This document shows positions 15,639-21,774 of a stretch of DNA of 24,563 nt, one piece after another. This stretch comes from Azophilus sp964572185 (GTDB lineage: Bacteria; Pseudomonadota; Gammaproteobacteria; Pseudomonadales; Azotimanducaceae), in the NCBI GenBank assembly GCA_964572185.1, contig CAZNFI010000021.1, positions 1 through 24,563 of the forward strand, written 5' to 3'. The notes under the pieces were generated by a model. The model worked only from the letters and a program-made list of their open reading frames with translations, did not search any database and had not been told where the DNA came from. A program made the translations under genes and the position numbers. Numbering within the stretch: the first letter of the stretch is position 1; the number at the start of each line of letters is the position of its first letter.

Positions 15639-15668
15639 AAGGCGACGGTGCCTGCCTTGCTTATTTTT
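15639..15668 (+). terminator. Weak candidate intrinsic terminator after the TusA-like gene
   Basis: AAGGC (15639-15643) pairs with GCCTT (15654-15658), followed by GCTTATTTTT with a T-rich run at 15661-15668. The stem is short and the loop is 10 nt, so efficiency is doubtful. Confidence 0.3.
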
Positions 15669-15688
15669 GGTGCGGGGCGCTGCCAGAT

Positions 15689-15705
15689 TGCACCAAATGG
15701 GTGCG
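15689..15705 (+). promoter_or_regulatory. NtrC-binding-type site upstream of glnA
   Basis: TGCACCAAATGGGTGCG contains both NtrC half-sites as GCAC-N7-GTGC (15690-15693 and 15701-15704). A further GGTGC half-site stands at 15670-15674. The site centre lies about 79 nt before the start site implied by the sigma-54 element at 15750. Confidence 0.7.
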
Positions 15706-15749
15706 CGGGTGATTCGTCCCCGGCGCTGAATAGCACATCGGAAGGGGCA

Positions 15750-15765
15750 TGGCGTGCAATTTGCA
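15750..15765 (+). promoter_or_regulatory. Sigma-54 (-24/-12) promoter of glnA
   Basis: TGGCGTGCAATTTGCA keeps the invariant GG (15751-15752) and GC (15763-15764) separated by 10 nt and matches TGGC...TTGCA. Transcription would start near 15776, giving a leader of about 158 nt. The NtrC-type site just upstream supports it. The remainder of the gap to glnA shows no other clear signal apart from the doubled ribosome site. Confidence 0.7.
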
Positions 15766-15911
15766 TGTTGTTTACGAGTGCCCGGAAGCCGATGCACGAG
15801 TCGGGTTCCGGGACAGGTTCGCGCGGCCTCCCGCATGGTGGTCGGCGCGTGTATGTGTGGCGGCGCCGGCTTGGCGCTGAAGGCTAAACAGGCTCAATGG
15901 TAGCTCACAGG

Positions 15912-15929
15912 AAAAGGTAGAAAAGGTAG
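15912..15929 (+). repeat. Duplicated 9-bp ribosome-site unit before glnA
   Basis: AAAAGGTAG occurs twice head-to-tail (15912-15920, 15921-15929). The AGG of the second copy ends 7 nt before the glnA ATG, and GAGAG follows at 15929-15933. Confidence 0.7.
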
Positions 15930-15933
15930 AGAG

Positions 15934-17346
15934 ATGTCAGAAAACACACTGAAGCTGATTGCAGACAACGATGTGAAATGGGTGGACCTGCGGTTCACCG
16001 ACCCCCGGGGCAAGGAACAGCATACGACCATTCCGGCGAATCGAGTCGATGCGGATGCTTTGGGCGATGGGTTCATGTTCGACGGCTCTTCCGTATCCGG
16101 CTGGAAGTCGATCAACGAGTCCGACATGATCCTGATGCCGGACGATTCAACACCGGTTCTGGATCCTTTCCGGGATGAAACGACCCTCAACCTGCGCTGC
16201 GACATCGTCGAACCGACCACCATGCAGCCCTACGAACGCGACCCGCGCGGCGTGGCCAGGAAGGCGGAGGCGTACCTCGGCTCCACCGGTGTCGGCGATG
16301 AGGCGTTCTTCGGCCCGGAGTGCGAGTTCTTCGTCTTCGACGACGTCAAGTACAAGGTGGAGATGGGTGGGGCCATGTACGCCATCAGTGCCGAGGAAGC
16401 GGCCTGGGAGTCTGGCTCCGAGTTCGAGGGCGGCAACCTGGGTCACCGGCCCGGCGTCAAGGGCGGCTATTTCCCGGTGCCTCCGGTCGATTCCGGGGCC
16501 GACCTGCGTTCCGCCATGTGTTCCGCCATGCAGGCCATGGGGCTTGGCGTGGAAGTGCATCACCACGAGGTGGGCACCGCCGGCCAGGCCGAGATCGGCG
16601 TGCGCTTCAACACCCTGGTGCGCAAGGCCGACGAGGTGCAGATTTACAAGTACTGCGTGCACAACGTCGCAGATGCCTACGGCAAGACCGCGACCTTCAT
16701 GCCCAAGCCGCTGGTCGGCGACAACGGCAACGGCATGCACGTGCACCAGTCGATCTTTTCCGGGGGCAATAACGTCTTTCACGGCGATGCCTACGCGGGC
16801 CTGTCGGAGACGGCGCTGTTTTACATTGGCGGCGTCATCAGGCACGCCCGTGCGATCTGTGCCTTTTCCAACGCCAGCACCAACTCCTACAAGCGCCTGG
16901 TACCGGGCTTCGAGGCGCCGGTACTGCTGGCCTACTCGGCGCGCAACCGTTCGGCGTCGGTGCGGGTGCCCTACATTCAGGGCGGCAACCCCAAGGCCTA
17001 CCGGGTCGAGGTGCGCTTTCCGGACAGCACCGGCAACCCGTACCTGACCTTCGCCGCCATGCTCATGGCCGGCCTCGACGGCATCAGGAACGAGATCCAT
17101 CCGGGCGAATCCTTCGACAAGGATCTGTACGATCTGCCGCCGGAAGAACTGGAAGGCGTACCGACCGTGGCGAGTTCCCTGGAGCAGGCACTCGCGGCAC
17201 TCGATGCCGACCGCGACTTCCTGCGTGCCGGCGATGTGTTTACCGACAGCATGATCGACGGCTATCTCGAGTTGAAGCAGGAGGAAGTGGACCTGTTGAA
17301 TTCCAGCACGCACCCGGTGGAATTCCAGATGTACTACTCCGTCTGA
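15934..17346 (+). CDS. glnA: Glutamine synthetase type I (GSI-beta)
   Basis: This dodecameric enzyme forms glutamine from glutamate, ammonia and ATP and is the main ammonium-assimilation step. The 470-residue product has FMFDGSSVSGW (about 47-57), the metal-binding FFGPECEFFVFD (about 125-136), VHHHEVGTAGQAEIGVRF (about 208-225), NGNGMHVHQS (264-273), NASTNSYKRLVPGFEAP (about 313-329) and RVEVRFPDSTGNPYL (357-371). KDLYDLPPEE contains Tyr399, equivalent to the adenylylated Tyr397 of E. coli, so control by GlnE is expected. The length equals the family norm. It is preceded by NtrC and sigma-54 elements and followed by a GC-rich hairpin. ntrB and ntrC lie downstream after one small exported protein. 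Confidence 0.98.
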   Translation: MSENTLKLIADNDVKWVDLRFTDPRGKEQHTTIPANRVDADALGDGFMFDGSSVSGWKSINESDMILMPDDSTPVLDPFRDETTLNLRCDIVEPTTMQPYERDPRGVARKAEAYLGSTGVGDEAFFGPECEFFVFDDVKYKVEMGGAMYAISAEEAAWESGSEFEGGNLGHRPGVKGGYFPVPPVDSGADLRSAMCSAMQAMGLGVEVHHHEVGTAGQAEIGVRFNTLVRKADEVQIYKYCVHNVADAYGKTATFMPKPLVGDNGNGMHVHQSIFSGGNNVFHGDAYAGLSETALFYIGGVIRHARAICAFSNASTNSYKRLVPGFEAPVLLAYSARNRSASVRVPYIQGGNPKAYRVEVRFPDSTGNPYLTFAAMLMAGLDGIRNEIHPGESFDKDLYDLPPEELEGVPTVASSLEQALAALDADRDFLRAGDVFTDSMIDGYLELKQEEVDLLNSSTHPVEFQMYYSV

Positions 17347-17374
17347 GGCAAATCTCGCACAGACCGCGCCAGGC

Positions 17375-17424
17375 AGGGCGGCGACAATCCGGGTTGCCGG
17401 GGCCGCCCTCGCCGGGCTGCTTTT
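17375..17424 (+). terminator. Candidate terminator/attenuator after glnA
   Basis: AGGGCGGC (17375-17382) pairs perfectly with GCCGCCCT (17402-17409), and the 19-nt loop can itself fold. CTGCTTTTGTTCT follows, with a TTTT at 17421-17424. The distance to the T-run is long, so it may only partly stop glnA transcription. Confidence 0.45.
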
Positions 17425-17494
17425 GTTCTGATTGACACCGTGCCGGTCCCGGCCGGTGAAGCAGTCTGGTCCGGGGTTGCGAAACGGAGTCGCC

Positions 17495-17932
17495 GTGCCG
17501 CCGGCCGGAGGTTGGGCAATACGTTGGGCGATAGGGCCATGTGCGCGGGCGGGGTTGGTCCTGTGGCTGGCTGGCGCCGCGGTCATTCTGTGTTCAAGCC
17601 CGGCAATCGGCAGCGAGGACGCAAACCCCTATACCCGCATTTCAGTAGTTGCACCCCCCGATGACACCGCGTTGCGCAGCAATGCCGGAAACCTGCGCGT
17701 GTTGGCCGAGGTGCTGCCCAAGCTGAAGAACGGGCACCGGTTGCAACTGCTGCTCGATGGCGAGCCGCAGGGTGCGCCCGTGCACCGGTCGGAGTTTCTG
17801 CTGGAGAACATCGACCGCGGCACTCACGAACTGGCAGTGCGTATTGTCGATGAGGCCGGCCATACCGTGGCCACCGGAGCGCCGAACACCGTGCATATTC
17901 TGCGCCACTCGCGGCTGCACCACGCCAATTGA
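17495..17932 (+). CDS. Small exported protein between glnA and ntrB
   Basis: A 145-residue protein (GTG start) with a signal-peptide-like hydrophobic stretch, RAGLVLWLAGAAVILCSS, and likely cleavage after PAIGS. The Cys in that stretch is preceded by Leu, so it is not a good lipobox. The mature part (YTRISVVAPPDDTALRSNAG onward, then HRLQLLLDGEPQG, ENIDRGTHELAVRIVDEAGH) looks like an all-beta, immunoglobulin-like domain, similar to the C-terminal part of DUF4124-type proteins often found next to glnA in gammaproteobacteria; the N-terminal DUF4124 module itself is not visible. A GGAG at 17485-17488 favours the GTG; the frame can be extended to a TTG at 17432. No function is known, but its position between glnA and ntrBC is notable. 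Confidence 0.65.
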   Translation: MPPAGGWAIRWAIGPCARAGLVLWLAGAAVILCSSPAIGSEDANPYTRISVVAPPDDTALRSNAGNLRVLAEVLPKLKNGHRLQLLLDGEPQGAPVHRSEFLLENIDRGTHELAVRIVDEAGHTVATGAPNTVHILRHSRLHHAN

Positions 17933-17946
17933 CCTGATTTGGCTCA

Positions 17947-17963
17947 TGCACTAATTTGGTGCG
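17947..17963 (+). promoter_or_regulatory. NtrC-binding-type site upstream of ntrB
   Basis: TGCACTAATTTGGTGCG has the same GCAC-N7-GTGC layout (17948-17951 and 17959-17962) as the glnA site. It is about 160 nt upstream of the start implied by the downstream sigma-54 element, a normal enhancer distance. Confidence 0.65.
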
Positions 17964-18092
17964 CCAGGCGACAGGGTGAGACCGGTTTCATGGTGGTCCT
18001 GCCGATTTTCCGGGGTTTCGGTGCACACAACTGGGACACAGTGAACCATGCGGGCTGAAAACTGGACCGATTCTTGCTGTGTATTCGTACCG

Positions 18093-18108
18093 TGGCTACC
18101 AGTTTGCA
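18093..18108 (+). promoter_or_regulatory. Candidate sigma-54 promoter of ntrBC
   Basis: TGGCTACCAGTTTGCA keeps GG (18094-18095) and GC (18106-18107) with exactly 10 nt between, and TGGC/TTGCA flanks. Start of transcription would be near 18119, about 74 nt before the ntrB GTG. Confidence 0.5.
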
Positions 18109-18192
18109 CATTCGGATTCCGCGCCTTGCCCTCGGCGGTTTTGCGCGCTCTGAAAGGCAGCGTGTTTGTGACACAGGACACTAGGCCAGCGC

Positions 18193-19251
18193 GTGGAATT
18201 GCAGGCAACACCGCCGGACCACCAAGTGCTTGAGCACCAGACCATCGCCATCGTGGTGGTCTCGAACAGCATGGCCATCAAGCTGGTCAATCCGGCGGCT
18301 GAAGACCTGTTCGGCGTCAGCGCGCACCGGGTACTGGGGGCATCGCTGGACGCCCTGTTTCAGGATCCCGAAAAGATACTTGGCGATTCGGTGAATCTGG
18401 CGACCGCCGACCAGTCCTTCACCCTGCGCCAGCAGCACCTGTACCTGCCCGACGGGGAGGAGGTGATCGTCGACCTGACGGTGGTACCCATCGAAGGCGG
18501 TGACCTGCTCATAGAAGCCCAGCCGCTCAAACGGCTGTTGCGCATCAACCAGGACGACCGCCTGATCAATGTGCAGGAAACCACTGCCGAACTGGTTCGC
18601 GGCCTGGCCCACGAGATCAAGAACCCGCTGGGCGGCATCCGTGGCGCCGCGCAATTGCTCGACCGGGAACTGGACCGCGACGACCTTTCCGAGTTTACCG
18701 GGGTCATCATTCGCGAAGCCGACCGGCTAACCGAGCTGGTTGACAACATGCTCGGTCCCAGCCGGCCCTTGCACATCGTTCCGGTCAACGTGCACAAGCT
18801 GCTTGAACATGTGGCGCGCATTGCCGGGACCGGAATGGCGCGAACACATCTGGAAATGGCGCGTGACTACGACCCGAGCCTGNNNNNNNNNNACCAGTTG
18901 ATTCAGGCGCTGTTGAACCTGGTGAGCAATGCCTGCATCGCCCTGGAAGAGGTTGCCGATGGGCGTATCACGCTGCGCACCCGGGCGCTGCGCCAGTTCA
19001 CCATCGCCGGGGTGCGACACCGGCTGGTTGCGCAGATCGATGTCATCGACAACGGCCCGGGCATTCCGGAGCAGCTCATAGACCGGATGTTCTATCCGAT
19101 GATCAGCGGCAGGCCGCACGGCACCGGCCTGGGGCTGGCCATCGCCCAGACCATCGTGCGCCGCCATGACGGCGTGCTGGAGTGCGACAGCCGAAGCGGG
19201 CGCACCCGATTCTCGATCATCCTGCCGCTGAAAGACCTGGAGATTGAATGA
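18193..19251 (+). CDS. ntrB: NtrB (GlnL), nitrogen-regulation sensor histidine kinase, interrupted by an N run
   Basis: This cytosolic sensor kinase/phosphatase phosphorylates NtrC under nitrogen limitation under PII control. It has an N-terminal PAS domain (about residues 12-112; IVVVSNSMAIKLVNPAAEDLFG) and the dimerisation/phosphoacceptor helix with His140 in GLAHEIKNPLGGIRGAAQLL. The HATPase domain shows N-box NLVSNACIAL, G1 DNGPGIPE, FYPMISGRPHGTGLGLAIA and RTRFSIILPL. A start codon GTG at 18193 is assumed; there is no strong ribosome site and the first residues are uncertain. Ten Ns (18883-18892) fall between DYDPSL and QLIQALLN; E. coli has seven residues before the aspartate there and only three fit here, so bases are missing although the frame is kept. 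The TGA overlaps the ntrC ATG. Confidence 0.94.
   Translation: MELQATPPDHQVLEHQTIAIVVVSNSMAIKLVNPAAEDLFGVSAHRVLGASLDALFQDPEKILGDSVNLATADQSFTLRQQHLYLPDGEEVIVDLTVVPIEGGDLLIEAQPLKRLLRINQDDRLINVQETTAELVRGLAHEIKNPLGGIRGAAQLLDRELDRDDLSEFTGVIIREADRLTELVDNMLGPSRPLHIVPVNVHKLLEHVARIAGTGMARTHLEMARDYDPSLXXXXQLIQALLNLVSNACIALEEVADGRITLRTRALRQFTIAGVRHRLVAQIDVIDNGPGIPEQLIDRMFYPMISGRPHGTGLGLAIAQTIVRRHDGVLECDSRSGRTRFSIILPLKDLEIE
18883..18892. other. Assembly gap of ten Ns inside ntrB
   Basis: Ten unknown bases interrupt the ntrB HATPase domain. Comparison with the family suggests the real gap is about 22 nt, so the run is probably a placeholder length and downstream coordinates may be off by about 12. Confidence 0.8.
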
Positions 19252-20657
19252 GCATGCTCCGGGCAGGCAAACCGGCAACCGTCTGGGTGGTGGATGACGA
19301 CCGCTCCATCCGCTGGGTGCTCGAAAAGGCGCTGGACCGCGCCGGCATCCCGGTTCGACCGTTCCCGAGTGGGGAACTGCTGCTCGATGCCCTGGCCGAA
19401 GAACGCCCCGGCGCCATTCTCACGGACATCCGCATGCCGGGCATTGGTGGCCTGGAACTGTTGCAGCGCCTGAGCGAGAGCGACCCGGACCTGCCCGTCA
19501 TCGTCATGACCGCCTATTCCGACCTCGACAGCGCTGTCTCGTCCTACCAGGGCGGCGCCTTCGAGTATCTGCCCAAACCGTTCGATATCGATGAGGCGGT
19601 AGACGCGGTGCGCCGTGCCCTTGCCCATGGCGAAGCGGAAAACTCCGAGGTTCAGGCGGCAGCCTCAGGCGATCGCGAGATCATCGGCAAGGCGCCGGCC
19701 ATGCAGGAGGTGTTCCGGGCGATTGGCCGGCTGTCCAATTCCACGGTCACCGTGCTGATCAACGGGCCCTCCGGCAGCGGCAAGGAGTTGATCGCGCGGG
19801 CATTGCATCGGCACAGCCCGCGGGCGCAGCGCCCGTTCGTACCGTTGAACGTGGCGGCCATACCCGGTGAACTCATCGAGTCGGAACTGTTCGGCCACGA
19901 AAAGGGCGCCTTCACCGGTGCGGGCAGCCGTCGCGTGGGGCGCTTCGAGCAATCGAACGGCGGCACCCTGTTTCTCGATGAAATCGGCGACATGCCGATG
20001 AAAATGCAGACCCGGCTGCTGCGCGTGATAGCGGAAGGGGAATTCCATCGCGTCGGCGGCTACGATTCGATCCAGGTGGACGTGCGCATCATTGCCGCCA
20101 CCCATCAGCAGCTCGAAACGCTGGTCCGCAAGGGGCAGTTCCGCGAAGACCTGTTTCACCGATTGAATGTCATTCGCGTGCATGTGCCGAGCCTGGCCGA
20201 ACGGCGCGAGGACATTCCCCTGCTGGCCGGACACTTTCTTGATCGGGCGACCCGCGAGATCGGCGAGGAAGCCAAGCAGTTCGACCGGGAAACGCTGGAC
20301 TACCTCGCCAGCCTGCCCTGGCCGGGCAATGTGCGGCAGCTCGAGAATACCTGCCGCTGGCTGGCGGTCATGGTGACCGGCCGCCGGATACTGGTTGACG
20401 ACCTGCCGCCGGAATTGCGCGGTGAGCCCGACGAATCGACGGCCCTGTCGTGGGAAAAATCGCTGGCGGGTTGGGTTGCAGCGGCCCTGGCGTCGAAACG
20501 CGAACAGCCGGTCCTGGCCGAAGCACTGCCCGCCTTCGAGCGTACAGTGATCGTCACCGCACTGGAGCACACCGGCGGTCGGCGCAAGGAAGCCGCGCAA
20601 CTGCTGGGCTGGGGCCGCAATACGCTGACCCGGAAGATAGCGGAACTGAATCTCTGA
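19248..20657 (+). CDS. ntrC: NtrC (GlnG), sigma-54-dependent nitrogen response regulator
   Basis: This bacterial enhancer-binding protein, phosphorylated by NtrB, activates sigma-54 promoters such as that of glnA. The 469-residue product has a receiver domain (about 11-128) with the acidic VVDDD cluster, phosphoacceptor Asp60 in LTDIRMPG, the conserved TAYSD and Lys in YLPKPFD. The AAA+ domain (about 145-380) has Walker A GPSGSGKE (a variant of the usual GESGTGKE), ELFGHEKGAFTGA with the sigma-54-contacting GAFTGA loop, Walker B TLFLDEIGD and the RLNVIRVHVP region with PWPGNVRQLEN. A Fis-type helix-turn-helix closes the protein (HTGGRRKEAAQLLGWGRNTL). It overlaps ntrB by 4 nt and converges with secB, with only 26 nt between stops. 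Confidence 0.97.
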   Translation: MSMLRAGKPATVWVVDDDRSIRWVLEKALDRAGIPVRPFPSGELLLDALAEERPGAILTDIRMPGIGGLELLQRLSESDPDLPVIVMTAYSDLDSAVSSYQGGAFEYLPKPFDIDEAVDAVRRALAHGEAENSEVQAAASGDREIIGKAPAMQEVFRAIGRLSNSTVTVLINGPSGSGKELIARALHRHSPRAQRPFVPLNVAAIPGELIESELFGHEKGAFTGAGSRRVGRFEQSNGGTLFLDEIGDMPMKMQTRLLRVIAEGEFHRVGGYDSIQVDVRIIAATHQQLETLVRKGQFREDLFHRLNVIRVHVPSLAERREDIPLLAGHFLDRATREIGEEAKQFDRETLDYLASLPWPGNVRQLENTCRWLAVMVTGRRILVDDLPPELRGEPDESTALSWEKSLAGWVAAALASKREQPVLAEALPAFERTVIVTALEHTGGRRKEAAQLLGWGRNTLTRKIAELNL

Positions 20658-20683
20658 CGCCCGTACGCGCGCCGCCGCTCAGC

Positions 20684-21154
20684 TCAATGGGTGATTTCCG
20701 GGTTCTGTTCCGGCACCGGCGGCTGCCCCTGTTCCTGCTGCTTGCGCAGGGCTTCGACGTACAGGGCCTCGAAATTGACCTGGGCGATGTGCAGCGCCGG
20801 GAAACCGCCCTTCAGGGTGAGATTGTCGATCGCTTCCCGGGCATACGGGAACAGGGTGGTGGGCCCGAGCGTCGCCAGCATCCGCTGCAGCATCTCGCCT
20901 TCGATGTCTTCCACCGCAAAAACGCCGGCCTGCTGCACTTCGACGATGAACGCGGTCTTGCCGCCTTCCTGCTTGGCGCGCAGAGTGACGGTGAGCACCA
21001 CCTCGAAGTTGGATTCGTCCAGCCGGTTCGAGCGGGTATTGATGTCGGCCTGCACTTCCGGTGAAAAGTTCTCCGTGAAGACTTCGGGACTGCGCGGCGA
21101 TTCCCAGGAGGCATCCTTGAGGTAAATGCGCTCCAGGCGCACCTGGGCGGTCAT
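20684..21154 (-). CDS. secB: SecB, protein-export chaperone
   Basis: This tetrameric cytosolic chaperone holds preproteins unfolded and delivers them to SecA. The 156-residue product (MTAQVRLERIYLKDASWESP) carries the SecB signatures: YLKDASWESPRSPEVF, NFEVVLTVTLRAKQ, AFIVEVQQAGVFAVE, TLFPYAREAIDNLTLKGGFPALHIAQVNFEALY. The tail is Gln/Pro/Glu-rich. A longer in-frame start at 21187 lies within yibN; ATG 21154 overlaps the yibN stop as ATGA and is preferred. grxC, usually between yibN and secB in Pseudomonas and E. coli, is absent, so the two genes are coupled directly. ntrC approaches convergently. Confidence 0.96.
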   Translation of the reverse strand: MTAQVRLERIYLKDASWESPRSPEVFTENFSPEVQADINTRSNRLDESNFEVVLTVTLRAKQEGGKTAFIVEVQQAGVFAVEDIEGEMLQRMLATLGPTTLFPYAREAIDNLTLKGGFPALHIAQVNFEALYVEALRKQQEQGQPPVPEQNPEITH

Positions 21155-21567
21155 GCTCTCACCACCGGCAGGCTCTGGTTGCGCCACTCGGTGACGCCGC
21201 CTGTCAACCGGGAGACATTGTCAAACCCGTTCTTGCGCAGGATGGTGCCGGCGGTACCGGCGTGCTGCCCCATCTTGCAGGCCACCACGATGGGCCGGTC
21301 GCGGTGCTTCTTGAGTTCGTTGACCCGGTTGTTCAGCGCCGCGAACGGTATGTTCACCGCGTCGACGATGTGGCCGGAGTCGAACTCCTTCTTGTCCCTG
21401 ACATCAATCACAAGAGCGTTCTCCCTGTTGACGAGATCGACCAGTTGCTGGGCCGTCACGGAACGGCCGCCGCGTTTCGTCTCGTTGCGGATGAACAGCA
21501 CCAGCAGCAGCACGAAGGCGGCGACCAGAATGGGGTGGTTGCCTATGAACTCGAATAGCTGATCCAT
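21151..21567 (-). CDS. yibN: YibN-type membrane-anchored rhodanese-like protein
   Basis: A 138-residue protein with an N-terminal transmembrane helix (HPILVAAFVLLLVLFI, about 11-26) followed by a cytosolic rhodanese domain (about 36-135). The active-site loop VVACKMGQHAGTAG contains Cys97, so it keeps a potential persulfide residue, and the family motif ALVIDVRDKKEFDSGHIVDAVNIP is intact. It matches E. coli YibN in length, architecture and place, divergent from gpmI and upstream of secB. Its physiological role is not settled. The start ATG is at 21567; a promoter candidate lies at 21688-21693. Confidence 0.9.
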   Translation of the reverse strand: MDQLFEFIGNHPILVAAFVLLLVLFIRNETKRGGRSVTAQQLVDLVNRENALVIDVRDKKEFDSGHIVDAVNIPFAALNNRVNELKKHRDRPIVVACKMGQHAGTAGTILRKNGFDNVSRLTGGVTEWRNQSLPVVRA

Positions 21568-21687
21568 TGCCGTTGATTGTCTGTACCGGTGAGCGTTCGG
21601 TTCGCGGGCCTCCTCATGGCAACGGTATCGCTGCCGGTCCGAGCGCGCCGCTCAAGCTGGCCGGAACTATGCACCGGCACGGCGGCG

Positions 21688-21693
21688 ATTATA
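21688..21693 (-). promoter_or_regulatory. Candidate -10 of the yibN-secB promoter
   Basis: A perfect TATAAT on the minus strand, about 120 nt before the yibN ATG. A TTGCCC lies upstream but only 13 nt away, so the -35 is unclear. Confidence 0.35.
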
Positions 21694-21714
21694 CAGGGTT
21701 GCCGTAGGGCAAGT

Positions 21715-21744
21715 TAGAATAAGCGGGATTGAATGCTCCCGCTT
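21715..21744 (+). promoter_or_regulatory. gpmI promoter -10 candidate with an adjoining perfect hairpin
   Basis: TAGAAT (21715-21720) is a 5/6 match to a -10 element. AAGCGGGA (21721-21728) and TCCCGCTT (21737-21744) immediately downstream form a perfect 8-bp stem with an 8-nt loop. A transcript starting near 21727 would begin within the first arm, so the repeat may work as DNA (operator) rather than RNA. No convincing -35 is seen. Confidence 0.4.
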
Positions 21745-21774
21745 CGCGGCCGCAGGGCTAAGCGGTGGCGCCGA

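Noticed and set aside
16147..17586. 479-codon minus-strand frame opposite glnA
   Set aside because: It is a His/Gly/Val-rich shadow of glnA with no recognisable domain.
20658..20683. Bidirectional terminator between ntrC and secB
   Set aside because: The 26-nt convergent spacer is GC-rich but shows no stem followed by a T-run on either strand.
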